This document shows, piece after piece, positions 23,986 to 36,510 of a stretch of DNA of 64,000 nucleotides (its first letter is position 1; each line of letters begins with the position of its first letter). The stretch spans positions 2,046,001 through 2,110,000 of the forward strand of contig JAHCVI010000002.1 of assembly GCA_019096155.1 (NCBI GenBank). The letters are read 5' to 3'. The DNA is from Staphylotrichum longicolle. Its lineage: Eukaryota; Ascomycota; Sordariomycetes; Sordariales; Chaetomiaceae. Below the pieces are notes generated by a model that was not told the origin of the DNA, did not search any database, and saw only the letters and a list, made by a program, of their open reading frames with translations. The position numbers and the translations under genes are program-made.

Positions 23986-26900
23986 ATGTCCTCCTACGAC
24001 AAGTCCCGGGCCTCTTCCGGCGGGAAGGCCTCGTCGTTCTTCCACCGATCCAAAAACAGAGCCGACAAGCGGAACACGGCCGATGACGGACGCCATCTCT
24101 CCGCCGACAGCGACGCCGCGAGCTCTGTGAATTCGCGCCATTCGCGCCACCACCGGGAGTCCTCCGTCATCTCCTTAGACCGCCCCGGTTCCGCCGAGTC
24201 CGGCATCAACACCATGGCCGGCATCATGACGACAATCCCGTACGACACCGTCACCCAGGGCCGACGCTCACCCGTGCCCGTCGAATACCTTCCCAATGCT
24301 GACCAATTGTCCGTTCGAAGAGAGCCGCTGCCACACCAGCTCAATAAGATGACGAGCGATTTCCACCAGTATCCCACCTTCGATCCCTCCTCCGTGCGGC
24401 CCACCAGCCCCTACCCCTCCGGGCCACGCCCGCCACCTGGCGGCGCCAACATCACGATGGCCAGCACCGGCCGCCAGGCTCAGTACCAGCAATGGGGTCC
24501 GCCGAGAGAAAGCAGCCTGCCAGGGTCCCATAATTCCCGGTACAACTCGTACGCGACGTCCGGAGGCCGCAGTTCAGCCGATACGTCAAGCATCATGTCA
24601 GGTAATGGAGGACCCTACTTCGGCCAAATCGCGGACTATCGCTCATCCAAAGTAGCACTGCCTAGTGTCTCGTCACAGTCGTCTTACCTATCCCCGCATT
24701 CGCCCAGAGAGAACCGCCTGACCAAGTTCCCCGCGGGACACCAGACCAGTGAGGGATTCTACTTCCCGAAACCCGACGACGATAAAGTGATTGAGCAAAT
24801 GTTCCTGGCGCTCATGCAGAAACGAGGATGGCACAATCTTCCGGACCAGGCCAAACGCCAGATGGTGGCCTACCCGTCGGCCAAGAAATGGACACTGATT
24901 TCCCAGGACCGCCTTACAGAGTGGCAGGGAGAGCAAAAGCGCAGGCAGACCGCTAAGATTGGCCAGTATAGCAATGTCGACCTCACCCAGCTACCAGACG
25001 AGGAGGAAAGCCCCGAGTGGTACGTGCGCAAGGTCATGGAGAACTCGCTCGACAGCAAGCTCTTGGGCAGCTTGGAGGTCAACTTGCGGACACAGCAAAT
25101 AGGCTGGGTCAAGCGCTTCATTGAGTGCCAGGGCCAAGTGGCCTTGACCAATGTGCTCATGAAGTTCAACCGCAGAACTGCTATGGGACTGGCCCCAGAT
25201 GCGGGGAAAGGAGAGAAGCACCTGGACCGAGAATACGATATTATCAAGTGCCTCAAGGCCTTGATGAACAACAAGTTCGGCGCCGATGATGCCCTGGCCC
25301 ACCAGCAGGTCCTCGTGGCCTTGGCCACGTCTCTCGTCTCGCCACGACTCACGACGAGGAAGCTCGTCAGCGAAGTCTTGACGTTCCTCTGCCACTGGGG
25401 GGAAGGCAAAGGGCACCTAAAGGTCATCGAGGCCATGGACGTTGCCAAGAATCAGCAGGGAGAGAACGGTCGCTTCGACGCTTGGATGCGTCTTGTCGAG
25501 GTCACCATCGATGGCCGCGGGAAAATGGGCAGCCTCGTGGGCGCAAGCGAGGAGGTGCGCAGCGGAGGCATCGGTATGGAGAACCTGCTGATGGAATACG
25601 TCGTGGCGACGCTCATCCTGCTCAACATGATGATCGACGCCGCCGAGAAGGACCTCCAGCTGCGCGTTCACATCAGGGCGCAGTTCACGGCTTGTGGCAT
25701 CAAGAGGATGCTGAACAAGATGGAGGCCTTCCAGTATGAGTTGATCGACAAGCAGATCGAGCGGTTCCGGTCCAATGAGGCCATCGATTACGAGGACATG
25801 CTGGAGCGGGAGAACAACAGCATCAAGGACAGCGTAGACGGGGAGGTCAGGGACCTCAACGATCCGGTCCAGATCGTGGATGCCATCCAGCAGCGGCTGC
25901 AGGGTACCAAGACCCAAGACTACTTTATCTCAGCGCTGCAGCATCTGCTCTTAATCAGGGATAACGATAGCGAGGAACGGCTCCGCATGTTCCAGCTGGT
26001 CGACTCGATGCTGAGCTATGTGGCCATGGATCGGCGCTTGCCGGATATGGACCTAAAGCAGAGCCTCAACTTCACCGTCCAGAGCTTGCTAGATAAGCTG
26101 CACACCGATTCGGAAGCCCGCCAGGCTTTCGATGAGGCAACCGAGACGCGGCGGTTCGCTGAGGCGGCGATGGCCGAGAGGGACGAGCTGAAGGAAAAGC
26201 TAGCGTTGGGGGCCGATGGACTGGTTGCCAAACTCCAGCAGCAGATCGATGAGCAAGCGCGGTTCATCGACGCCCAGAGGAGGCAGGCGGAAGGCCTGAA
26301 GTCGGAGCTGGAGAACCTGCAGACACTCAGGGCAAAAGAAGCACAGCGTTACGAGCTCGAGACTCGTGAGCTGTATCTCATGCTCCGTGACGCGCAGGAC
26401 ATCGCAGCATCGAACGCGGCCAAGGGGGTGAAGGTGGGTGATGAGGACCCCGCTCGCTCCCAGGGTATTCTCGACCGGGACAGGCTCATGGAGCGCCTTC
26501 AAATGCAGCTGGAGCGGCAAAAGACCGTTTACAAGCTCGAAGGCAGAGTGTGGGGGGACGCCATTGGTCCCTCAGACAGGCTACGGGCCCTCCGCGAGGA
26601 GATGGACGGCTTTGGGGATTCTGGGGCTGCTATGGCCGGACCGCCCAGGGACTTTACCAACAGCATGTTGGGAAGCGTCAAGAGGTCGACCCGCATTCCG
26701 AGAAAACCCGTCAGCTCTCGTGGCGAACCTTTCGAGAATGTCTTGGAGGAGGTCGAAGATGCGGCAGAGGACGAGGAGGGCGTCATCTACGAGAAGCCCC
26801 GGTTGGTCGAGATCAAGCGGCCCGTCATGGACCCGAAACAAGCCGCTGGCATGTTCAGCGAGCTCAAGGGCAAGGTCAAGCAATACGACGGCAGCGATTC

Positions 26901-29476
26901 AGAGGAAGGGGACGGGGTTACCACGGGGCCGTCTCACCCAAGCTTGGAGTCGCAGGCTCCTCTCACGCCAAGCGACAACGAGCCCCCCAAGATCAAGGTC
27001 ACAGACACCACTCCGGAGGCGCCAGCTCTCCCGGCTTCTGGTGGACCGCCGCCTCCCCCTCCGCCTCCACCACCTCCCCTTCCAGGTCAGATTCCTGGTG
27101 CACCTCCCCCTGCACCGGGTGCTGTTGTAGGCGGCCCCCTCTCCCCTCCTCCACCGCCGCCTCCTCCTATGCCCGGCAGGCTGCCCGGCGCGCCGGCCCC
27201 AATGGCGGGCGGCCCTCCTCCGCCACCGCCACCTCCTCCCCCTCCAATGCCGGCAGACTTCCCGGTGCACCCGCGCCGGTCGGTGGTGGACCGCCGCCTC
27301 CTCCCCCAACCTCCCCCACCTCCACCAATGCCCGGAGCCAAGGGCATGCCGCCACCGCCCCCCCCTCCGATGCCTGGTCCGGGTGCCATGTCAGGGCACT
27401 TCTTATCCAGACAAGAGCACATCACACCCGCGCCATCCCTCGGCCTGTCAGTTGTTCGGCCTAAGAAGAAGCTCAAGGCTCTTCATTGGGAGAAGGTTGA
27501 CTCTCCACTAACCACACACTGGGCCGCTCACACTCCATCAGCAGAGGAGAGAGAGGAGAAGTACCTTGAGCTCAGCCGAAAGGGTATTCTCGACGAGGTC
27601 GAGAAGCTGTTCATGGCGAAGGAGATCAAGCAGCTTGGGCAAGGGTCGGCCAAGAAGGACGACAAGAAGCAGATCATTTCAAACGATCTGCGGAAAGCCT
27701 TCGGTGAGTCTCCTTGGAAACATCAGCGCCGGGGTTGGTGGCAGATGCTAACCATGAGCAGAAATTGCCCTCGCCAAGTTCTCGCAGTACTCTGTTGAAA
27801 AGGTGGTGCAGATGATCATTCACTGCGATACCGACGTACTTGACAACCCCGTGGTGATGGACTTCTTGCAGAAAGAGGACCTGTGCAATATCCCGGACAA
27901 TATCTCCAAGCAACTGGCTCCGTACAGCAAGGACTGGACAGGACCGGAAGCCAACAAGGAGAACCGGGAACAAGACCCAGCCGAGCTCACTAGGCAGGAC
28001 CAGATCTACCTGCAGACGGCGTTTGAACTGCACCACTACTGGAAGAGCAGGATGCGGGCTCTGACACTGACGCGCAGCTTCGAACCCGAGTACGACGAGA
28101 TTACAGAAAAGATGCGCATGGTTGTTGGCGTCTCCGAGTCACTGCGAGACTCGGTTTCTCTGATGAACGTTCTTGGCCTCATTTTGGATATTGGCAACTA
28201 CATGAACGACGCGAACAAGCAGGCGCGCGGGTTCAAGCTGTCTTCGCTTGGTCGATTGGCCATGGTCAAGGACGACAAGAACCAGTCTACTCTCGCCGAC
28301 CTTGTCGAACGCATTGTCCGCAACCAGTACCCGGAGTGGGAAAACTTCACCGACGACATCTCTGGGGTCATCGCGGTCCAAAAGATCAACATCGAGCAGC
28401 TGCAGACGGACGCCAAGAAATACATTGACAACATCACCAACGTGCAACGGGCCCTCGACTCGGGCAGTCTGTCTGACCCCAAGAAGTTCCACCCGCAGGA
28501 CCGCGTGGCGCAGATTGTCGGGCGGTGCATGAAGGACGCGCGGCGCAAGGCCGAGCAGATGCAGGTGTACCTCGAGGAGATGGTGCGCACGTACAACGAC
28601 ATCATGGTCTTCTACGGCGAGGACCCGACCGACGAGAACGCGCGGCGCGATTTCTTCAGCAAGCTGGCGCTCTTCATCACCGAGTGGAAGCGGTCGCACA
28701 GCAAGAACGTCGAGTACGAGGAGCAGCGGCGCAAGAACGAGGCGTCGATGAAGCGCAAGAACGCCCTCAAGGCCTCCCAAGCCGCCTCCGAGAGTAGTAA
28801 CCCAGCCTCGCCCACCAGCACGGGCGCCATGGACAGCCTGCTCGAGAAGCTACGCGCCGCCGCGCCCCAGGCCCGCGACCAGCGCGACCGCCGCCGCCGC
28901 GCCCGCCTCAAGGACCGCCATCAGGTCCGCATCGCCTCGGGCCAAAAGATCCCCGACCTCAACCAGCTCGCCGCGCTCGACGCGACCCTGCCCTCCATCC
29001 AGAGCCCCAATTCGGAAGCCTCGGGCCCCGGCGCAGCCGACGACGACGGCCTCAACACGCCAAAGTCGGACCTCCTCAGCCCGACCTCGGGCCAGCCGGG
29101 CGAAGCCGGGACGGCCGGCGGTTCCGCTGGCGGGGGAGGGGAGGAAGACGACGTCGCGCAGCGCGCGGCGCTCCTCCTGCAGGGCATGCGCTCGGGCGCT
29201 GACGGCGGGGACGACCCGGCCGACGCGGAGAAGAGGGAGAACCTGCGGCGGTCGAGGCGGCAGACGGCGGACGAGGAGAGGCGGATGCGCAGGCGGAGGC
29301 GGGAGCTGGCGCAGTCGAGCGTGAGCACCGGCGACGGGGCCAGTCTGAGTCGCGAGGGGTCGGTGGTGGACGGCGGGGGGTCGAGAGAGGTCGGCGAGGT
29401 GCCGCCTACGCCCGGGCTGGAGGAGATGGCGGCTGCTGTGGCGGCTGCGGGAGGGGAGGTGAACGGGTCGGGCTGA
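23986..29476 (+). CDS. sepA: formin (SepA/Bni1 type)
   Basis: Formins nucleate unbranched actin cables at hyphal tips and septa. Two exons (23986-27703, 27762-29476) give about 1,810 aa, close to Aspergillus SepA. The ATG at 23986 (MSSYDKSRASSGG) follows a C-rich leader; no upstream in-frame ATG was needed. Regions are a disordered Ser-rich N-terminus to about 255, then a GTPase-binding/FH3 module from DDKVIEQMFLALMQKRGW to about 720. A coiled coil follows to about 880. The FH1 region, about 1018-1140, has multiple poly-proline runs separated by MPG/GA linkers for profilin. FH2 begins at KKKLKALHWEKVD (about 1150) and runs to about 1580. A DAD autoregulatory motif with MDSLLEKLRAA followed by basic RRRRARLK lies near 1595-1625. 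The tail is Gly/Ala/Arg-rich. Rho-type GTPase activation is expected from the domain plan. Confidence 0.95.
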
Positions 29477-29579
29477 TGATGATGGGATGTGGGTTGGAGT
29501 GCCGTTTTGTGGGTGTAGGGGTGTGGATGGGAGAATATTTGTTGTGGTGGTCATTGGGAAGTGGGTGTGTGTGTCCAGA

Positions 29580-29611
29580 GAGGAGGAGGAGGAGGAGGAG
29601 GAGGAGGAGGA
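29580..29611. repeat. (GGA)n microsatellite
   Basis: About ten uninterrupted GGA units, 105 bp past the formin stop codon. Confidence 0.9.
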
Positions 29612-30470
29612 TACCCGAGCATATAAAGTACATAATGTCTACTTGGGCTCTGTTTCATGAATGGATGGCGCCGCCGCTGTGAGGGGTTTGTTTTGAGGGA
29701 AGAGAGGGCTTAGGGGACGGAGGCACACTGAAGCAGCAGCGCGCTGTTTGCGAAGGTTTAGTATCAAAGTGGAATGTATTTGTGGAATCAGGCTGTCGCA
29801 AGCCTGGGCGGAATCTATAGCAATGAAAGAGCTCCAAGTCCAGTGGGTGGTGTTGCTGGATTCCCGTGTTGCCCGCCAAATCTATCCGCTTCACTTTTCA
29901 ATGCCACCTCGCATGGGGAAGAAACTAACGTGAGATTCTGGGCGGGCGTTGCCAAGGGGGATTCAACTCGGTCGTGCCGCTTCACGTCGTCAGTGGATCA
30001 CCACTTACAAAACATGGAAGAGAGAGAGGAGCGTCGGCTGAGTGTTGGAGCTGCCATGTTTCGCAATTAGCCGCGAAACACCACCCCCACTGCGGGATGA
30101 GGGGGGGCAACACCATAAGGCCCAAAGGAACGAAGAACCCCTCATCCAAGCGCGATGGTTCTCCAACCCGTGGGCTCCACCGTGGGTTAAGACGTTCGGG
30201 ATGGCGCGCTGCGAGACGGAGAAATATGGGATTGGCTGTGTAAATGGGTGATGTTGAGGGTATGTACTTGTACCTGCGTCTGAGCATTATCCTTTCTTTT
30301 TTTCTTTCCTTCTGCCGTCTTATATATCTTTGACCCTCTTTCTCTGATTATTTCTATGCACCAAGTTGTATCATCAACCTAGATCCCCTCCGCCTGTAGC
30401 AAACCACCACCTACATCCATTCCAGCTCGTCTCACTTACACACCCACCCCCACAACCTTCACGCCCCCAC

Positions 30471-30492
30471 CACCACCACCACCACCATCACC
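30471..30492. repeat. (CAC)n microsatellite adjoining a start codon
   Basis: CAC units with two CAT variants end immediately before the ATG at 30493. Confidence 0.8.
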
Positions 30493-32912
30493 ATGACTGC
30501 CCCCCCGCCATCCAAGGCCTCGTCCTAGGCTACGACGCCGCCCACCCCTTCTCCACCATCCCCCTCTCGGACCGCGGCTCAGTCCAGGCCCTCCTGCGCG
30601 CCCTGCTCGACCCGCTCGAGCCCTTCTTCTCGCCGCTCAAGGCCCGCATCCGCTGCCCGGGGGCCACGGCGGTGCGCTTCGACCAGACGGCGTCCGAGGT
30701 GGAGGGCATCTGCCGCCCGCTGTGGGGCCTGGCGTGCCTGCTCGCCGGCGGCGGGAGCTACCGCGGCACGCAGTGGTGGATCGACGGCATCCGGGCCGGG
30801 ACGGACCCCGACGGGAAGGAGTACTGGGGGTATCCGAGGGACAATGACCAGCGCATGGTGGAGATGTGTCCGCTGGGGTTCGCGCTGGCGGTGGCGCCTG
30901 AGATTTGGGAGGGGTTGAGTGACAAGGAGAGGGGGAACGTGGAGGGGTGGTTGGGGAATAGCATCAATGAGAAGAAGTGAGTTCTTCCTTGTTTGTCTAC
31001 TAGGCACAGCTGGTGTGGTGGTTGGGGTAGGGCAGAGGATGGGAACAAAAAAAGGGGGGATGGGGTGGGCTAACGCGAGAGAGCAGCATGCCAAACACTA
31101 ACTGGCTGTGGTTTCGGGTGTTTGCGAACCTGGGGCTGAAGAAGAACGGGGGCAAGTTCTCGCAGGAGAGGCTGGATGCTGATATCCAGCATCTCGAAAC
31201 ATTCTATCGCGGAGACGGCTGGTCGAATGATGGGCCCGAGGGCATGCACCGTGTGTTTCACCCCTCTTACCCCTCTAATCCCCCCCTTTTTTGAGGTGCT
31301 TTCCTGACGGCGGAATAGAGATGGACTACTACTCCTCCAGCTTCGCGATTCACTTCCTCCAGCTGCTCTATTCCAAGCTGGCCGGCGAGGAAGACCCAGA
31401 GCGGGCGGCCGAGTTCAGGAAACGGGCACAGATGGCGGCGCTTGACCTTGCGCACTACTACGACGAGGAGGGTAAGAGGGGAACCCTCTGCCGACAAAAG
31501 GGGGGGATGAAAAGCTAACATGTACAGGACGGGCTATTCCCTTTGGCCGCAGTGTCGGCTACAGGTTCGCCATGGTGTCCTTCTGGGGCGCCCTCGCGTA
31601 TGCCGACGTCGAGCTGCCGGCACCGCTGACGTGGGGCATGGTCAAGGGCATTGTGATGCGCCATCTGAGATGGTGGCAGACGCAGCACGACATGTGGAGC
31701 CCAAGCGGTACGCTCACCATTGGGTATTCATACCCAAACATGTATGTGAGTAGTCTTCTTCCCTGACGGATCTGCCGAGGGGTATCTCACGATGAAACAC
31801 AGATGGCCGAGAACTACAACAGCCCTGGCAGCCCGGTAAGTGTTCCCCTCATCAAGAGCCCATCTCCATATAGCTAACCTTCCCAGTACTGGGCTTGCCT
31901 GGCCTTCATCTGCCTCGCCGTGCCCGAAACCCACCCCTTCTGGACCTCCAAGGAGGAGAACCACTGGGACGTGATCCCCAAGGTCAAGGAGCTCAAGCAC
32001 CCCGGCCACATCATGAGGTGCTTCCCCTCCCAATCTTTTGTGCCCTCATTCACTCAACTCGCCATCTAACTTGACGGCAGCAACCTCGGCGGCCACTGCA
32101 TGCTCCTCTCGTCCGGCCAAGCCTGCTCCTACCCCATGAAGGGCACGCACGCCAAGTACGGCGCCTTCGCCTACTCGTCCGCGTACGGCTACTCGGTGCC
32201 CCCGGGCCTGTTCACGCTCGAGCAGTACGCCCTGGCGTCGCAGCTCGGCCTCTCGGACGACGGCGGCGAGTACTGGAAGACGCGGCGCCTGTCCGAGTCG
32301 TCCCTCACCTCGCGCGGCGACGGCGACAACAAGACACCGGTGCTCGTCTCCCTCTGGTCCCCCTTCCCGGACGTGCACATCAAGACGTACCTCGTCCCGC
32401 CGACCGCGTCGCACCCCAACTGGCACCTGCGCGCGCACCACATCCGCGCCGAGGGCCGCGAGGTCGCGACGGCCGACGGCAGCTTCGCCATCAGCAACCA
32501 GCGGGCGGCCGACGGGCGCTACCTGGACGCGTACGACCCGGCGGCGTGCGAGGGCACGCGGCCGCGGCTGATCGGCAACTACGACCTGGCGACGCCCGAG
32601 GCGTGGGCGAGCGGGGAGGAGGGCGCCTTCGCCGTGTCCAAGGGGGCGGTGGGGATCCGGGCGCTGGAGGGCGCCGGCGGCGGGCGGACGGCGACACTGG
32701 TGAATGCGGACCCCAACTCCAACCTGATGGAGAGCCGGACGACGATCCCGACGCTGCAGGGGACGGTGGCCAAGGGGGCGAGCGTGTGGTACGTGTCGGG
32801 CATCTACGCAAAGCCGAGCGGGGACGGGGTCAAGAGGGAGGAGTATCTGAGCGGCTGGGAGGCGGTGCCCGAGATTCCCGCGTGGTTGAAGAAGGAGATG
32901 GAGCAGCAGTAG
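30493..32912 (+). CDS. DUF2264 protein (apparent frameshift after the start)
   Basis: DUF2264 proteins are uncharacterised; their fold is thought to be an alpha/alpha toroid like some glycosidases or lyases. The main frame is split into seven exons: to 30976, 31087-31250, 31319-31471, 31528-31745, 31803-31835, 31887-32017 and 32081-32912. All are in phase, about 670 aa in total. Recognisable stretches are FDQTASEVEGICRPLWGLA, GYPRDNDQRMVEMCPLGFAL, NTNWLWFRVFANLGLKKNG, MDYYSSSFAIHFLQLLYSK and GHCMLLSSGQACSYPMKG. The only plausible ATG (30493) is out of frame with exon 1 and meets a stop after 11 codons. One extra C in the seven-C run at 30499-30505 would place it in frame. Either a base is missing in the assembly, a non-AUG start is used, or the gene is damaged. 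No signal peptide is evident. Confidence 0.8.
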
Positions 32913-33161
32913 TGTGGGCTGGGAGAAACAGAGAGACGGGATGTGAAACGGAAAACGGCGTGCTTCTTTGGGCCGGCCGTTGAACGAGCCCCCTATGCAA
33001 CTAGGTAGTATGCAAGAATCCGCTTTGTTGAAAAACCAAAGCTGTCCCCTCTTTTTTCCCATGACTGTCACCTCGTTCGAGGCCGTCTCATGCAAGTATA
33101 ATGTATCGATCCCTCCGACACATCACTCCTCGAGTCTCTGCAGGAAAACACCCACACAGGA
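32913..33161. other. short convergent spacer
   Basis: 3' flanks of the DUF2264 gene and ser1. Nothing else seen. Confidence 0.6.
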
Positions 33162-34562
33162 TTATGCCTTTGCAAAGGTCTCAATAAACTTGACCAGCTT
33201 CTCAGCCCCCTCCAGAGAGATTGAGTTGTAGTTGCTGGCACGGATGCCACCGACGCTGCGGTGGCCCTTGAGGCCCGTCAGCCCTTGGCTCGTCGCCTCC
33301 TTGAGGAAGGCCTTCTCCGCCTCGTCCACGTTGCCATTCTGCAACATGTCAGCATTGCGATGCTTTCCCCCCAAAAATAGGGCGGGGGAGTAGAACTCAC
33401 CTTGGTCACGCGGAAGCAAATGTTCATCCTCGACCGGACCGTCTTGTCCGGCACGATACGGTACACGTCGGGATGCGCCTCCAGGGCGGCATAGATGATG
33501 CTCGCCTTCTTCTCCGACACGGCCTGCTGGCCGGCGACCTTGTCGGAGTATGTCCGCAGCAGCTTCTTGAGCACTTGGCCGGCAATGTAGACGCTGGGCG
33601 TGACTTGTCAGCTATCATTCCACCACAAACAAAAAGAAGGGGGGAACGCACTCAAAGATGCTCAGCGTGTTGTACAAGCTGTTGTTCTTGGCAATGGTCT
33701 CGTACTGCAGCATGATGGGGGGGATCGGGAGGCCCAGCTTCCTCAGCAGCGCGGGGCTCGGCTGCGTCGTCGTCGGCGGTAGGAAGCTCTTCTTGAGGAC
33801 GGCGACCGTCACGCCGGTGCAGCCCAGGTTCTTCTGGGCGCCAAAGAAGAGCAGCGAGTAGTTGCTGACGGGCACCTTGCGCGAGAGAATGTTGCTCGAC
33901 ATGTCGGCCACGACAATGGGGCCCGTCCCGTCCTCCTTCGGGGCCAGCACCGAGGGGAACTCGGGGAACTCGACGCCGTCCACCGTCTCGTTGTCGCAGA
34001 AGTAGACCAGGGCGGCGTCCTTGCTCAGCTTCCAGGTGCTCTGGTCGGGGATCTTGCCGAACTTGCCGTCGTTGATGGTGCGGGCGTCGGCGGCCAGGTT
34101 GACGTACTCGGGCCCGAGCAGGCGCACGGCTTCCTGGTAGGCCTTGAGCGACCAGCCGCCCGTGACGATGTAGTCGAGCTTGAGGTCCTTCTCGACCCGC
34201 TCGCGCAGGGCGGCGACCACGGCGGCCTCGTCGGCATTCCCGAGCTCCTTGAGGATGGCGGCGTGCTGACGGGCAACCCAGGCGCCCACCAGGTTGTAGA
34301 CGGAGGCGGCGAACTCGCCGGTGCCGCCGGCCTGCATGAAGATCACCTCATAGTCGCCGGCGGGGATGTCCAGGTAGCTGGCGAGGTCGGCCTTGGCCTC
34401 GTTGATGATGTTGGTGGCCAGTTCGGAGCGGTGGCTGTGCTCGGCGATGCCCAGGCCGGTGCCGTTGAAGTCGAGCAGCGCCTGCGCCGCCGTCTCGAGC
34501 ACGTCAGTCGGCAGGGCAGCCGGGCCGGCGCCGAAGTAGGTGATCTCTGCGCGGGAAGGCAT
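33162..34562 (-). CDS. ser1: phosphoserine aminotransferase
   Basis: PLP enzyme of the second serine-pathway step: 3-phosphohydroxypyruvate plus glutamate gives phosphoserine plus 2-oxoglutarate, in the cytosol. Three exons (34562-33652, 33593-33401, 33338-33162) give about 426 aa. The product starts MPSRAEITYFGAGPAALPTDV, the typical SerC N-terminus. Then come GTGLGIAEHSHRS, the cofactor-phosphate region MQAGGTGEFAAS, the Schiff-base lysine in FFGAQKNLGCTG, and C-terminal GLTGLKGHRSVGGIRASNYN with substrate-binding His-Arg and Arg. This is step 2 of the pathway whose step 1 is ser33, about 30 kb to the left. TGAGTCA lies 109 bp upstream of the start, with two TGACTCT near-matches further up. 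Confidence 0.95.
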
Positions 34563-34670
34563 TTTTGTTGTTTTTTTCTGTCCTTGTCTCTCCTTTCCTC
34601 TTCCTGTTGTCTTACCAAGTGCTTGGTCTTCTCTCAAGTCTCTCTCTATTTTATAGCCGTGGGCTGAGAC

Positions 34671-34677
34671 TGAGTCA
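34671..34677. promoter_or_regulatory. Gcn4/CPC1-type TGAGTCA site upstream of ser1
   Basis: Reverse complement of TGACTCA, 109 bp upstream of the ser1 ATG. Near-matches TGACTCT occur at 34708 and 34741. Control by the general amino-acid regulator is inferred. Confidence 0.55.
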
Positions 34678-34977
34678 ATGGCTGTTCCTGCCGTGCAATC
34701 CAAACTCTGACTCTTCAGATCCCATTCAATGTCAAAGTTCTGACTCTACGAGACGCGATCCAGGATCGGGCGTAGCGGGGCAGCTCTTTTATCCGTCTAG
34801 AACCCCTCCAACCCCGCCCCGGTGCGAGCATTTGCAGTGGAAAGCGTGGTGCACTCTGGCTGCCACCAATGGACGACTGTGCCGACTCGGAGCGGGTGGA
34901 CAATGTCAAATTCGTAAGGAAGGTAGCTGCGGACCAGTGCATCTCCCGCGCCCGGTCTCGGCTGGCCACTGGAAAAT

Positions 34978-34992
34978 GACGTGACTCACGTC
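34978..34992. promoter_or_regulatory. 15-bp palindrome GACGTGACTCACGTC
   Basis: Perfect seven-base arms around one central base. It contains TGACTCA and flanking CGTGA/TCACG half sites, about 416 bp upstream of ser1. Looks like a bZIP dimer site. Confidence 0.5.
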
Positions 34993-36302
34993 TTCCCCAG
35001 GTTTTACGAAAGATTTTACAAGGAGCTACAGCGCCGTTCCGTGGGGTTCACAGGGCTACTGCAGGCCGCATGTGGGAAGTGGGGGGATGCGCCTTCAGCG
35101 CCATGGCGGCGGGGCTCCTGCAACTTGCCTGCAACCAGGAAGCGTGCCCCTCAGCACCGGGAGCAGCTCCGTGGGCCAGGCCCGGCTTCGACCCGGGTCA
35201 GACGGAGCGGGACGATTCACTGCTCCCCAGGTTAGGTTGGCTTGGTTGGCAGGTTTCAGGCTGGTATTTTGTACCTGTCCCTCTCTCTCCATGGATTGGG
35301 GTGCCATTGCGGCAAGACGGCGCGAGGCTTCCTGCGATCGGAGGTTACATCTGACGGCCGAGACTGCCTGGTTTGGTTTGGACAGGACTGTTGGCGGTTC
35401 ATCGAGCATCCCCTCCAATGCGTTCAGGGCATGATCAGCGATCAGTGGTGTTCAGTTTGACCGCCAGCAATCAACCTCAACTTAAGGGAAAAGGGTGCGC
35501 GCCCTTAGCGCGCTTGACCCAGCTTGACTAAGGTATGAATCAGCCCCACGGGTGTGCTCGCCGTGGTGGGGATATCCTTAGTCCGGAGCACTGATGCACT
35601 CGGCTGCATTCAGCCCGAACCTAGAATCCCTCTGTGACAGGTAGCCTGAATGTCGACGCTAAAGCCGGACGCCGTTCGCCCTTGGTGTGCATTTCGGCAG
35701 GCTTCCGGATTCGTAACCGCCGCTTGAGCCTCAGCCCGGCGTTCCGTCGATCGCATCTGCCGTTACACTCGCCGAAACTGGGGCCCGAGGACCTGACTCC
35801 AGTGGCCCTGGGAGGAGCTCCGGGAGGAGCCCAAGGAGGATTGACGCAGCGGACGCTAACTTAAGCGGCAGGGATGTCAACTATCGCCGACCGCCGTCTC
35901 GACGTATAAGTGACCATCGCCCCGAAGTTTTTGACCTGCCCACTCAGGTCTGCTCGAGGCGGTCTGAATCAGGTCATCGTATCGCAAAAGAGGGCGGCGC
36001 CACTCACCAGATCTCTCCTCTGGTTGCTGCGCTTCAGAGAATGCGACAGCAGTTGTTGTCTGTCGCATCATCCACCGGGACACGCGCGCACTGCTATGAC
36101 GGAACAAACAGCCTGTGGAGCGCGCTGAGGACAGCTGCAAACGTGCCGCGCAACGACACCCTCTGACTGGCACAAAACTCTCCGCTCGCCGCAGGCTCCC
36201 GTCGCCAGTCTGATCGCCTGCCGGCATGGCTGACCGAAAGACGGCAGAAGCTGGGCCGTCTCGAAACACGCACTCGACACCAGCGGCATCATTCCGTGCG
36301 TC

Positions 36303-36336
36303 TACCTTACCTTACCCTTCCTTACCTTGACTTACC
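36303..36336. repeat. degenerate CTTAC simple repeat
   Basis: Several imperfect copies of ACCTT/CCTTAC in tandem, in the 5' leader of the SDR gene. Confidence 0.6.
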
Positions 36337-36510
36337 GTCGTTCCTGTGTTGTCACCCTGCACCCTGGCCCCCCTCCCCGTGTCACCTCCAAAATCGCCCC
36401 TCTCCGTTCCCCATCCCCCATCCCCCCAGGCCCCAACTGCAACCCCACTTCCCGTTCACGATTGTGGTACATGTGTATAATTCTGAACCCTGCAGATCTC
36501 GCAAAGGCTA

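Larger units (their letters stand above)
29477..30492. other. intergenic region with two microsatellites
   Basis: Carries a GGA microsatellite just after the formin stop and a CAC repeat directly before the next start. A 9-codon open frame beginning at ATG 30356 may be an upstream ORF of the DUF2264 gene. Confidence 0.55.
34563..36510. other. long divergent intergenic region ser1 / SDR gene
   Basis: About 1.95 kb. Holds the bZIP-like sites above and a CCTTAC-type simple repeat at 36303-36336. No gene or RNA recognised, including on inspection for tRNA T-arms. Confidence 0.55.

Noticed and set aside
32046..33095. Leftward open frame of about 349 codons
   Set aside because: Antisense to the last exon of the DUF2264 gene; Arg/His/Pro-rich shadow translation.
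35160..35200. Possible tRNA T-arm around CCCGG..CCGGG
   Set aside because: Loop and acceptor/anticodon stems do not fit a cloverleaf.
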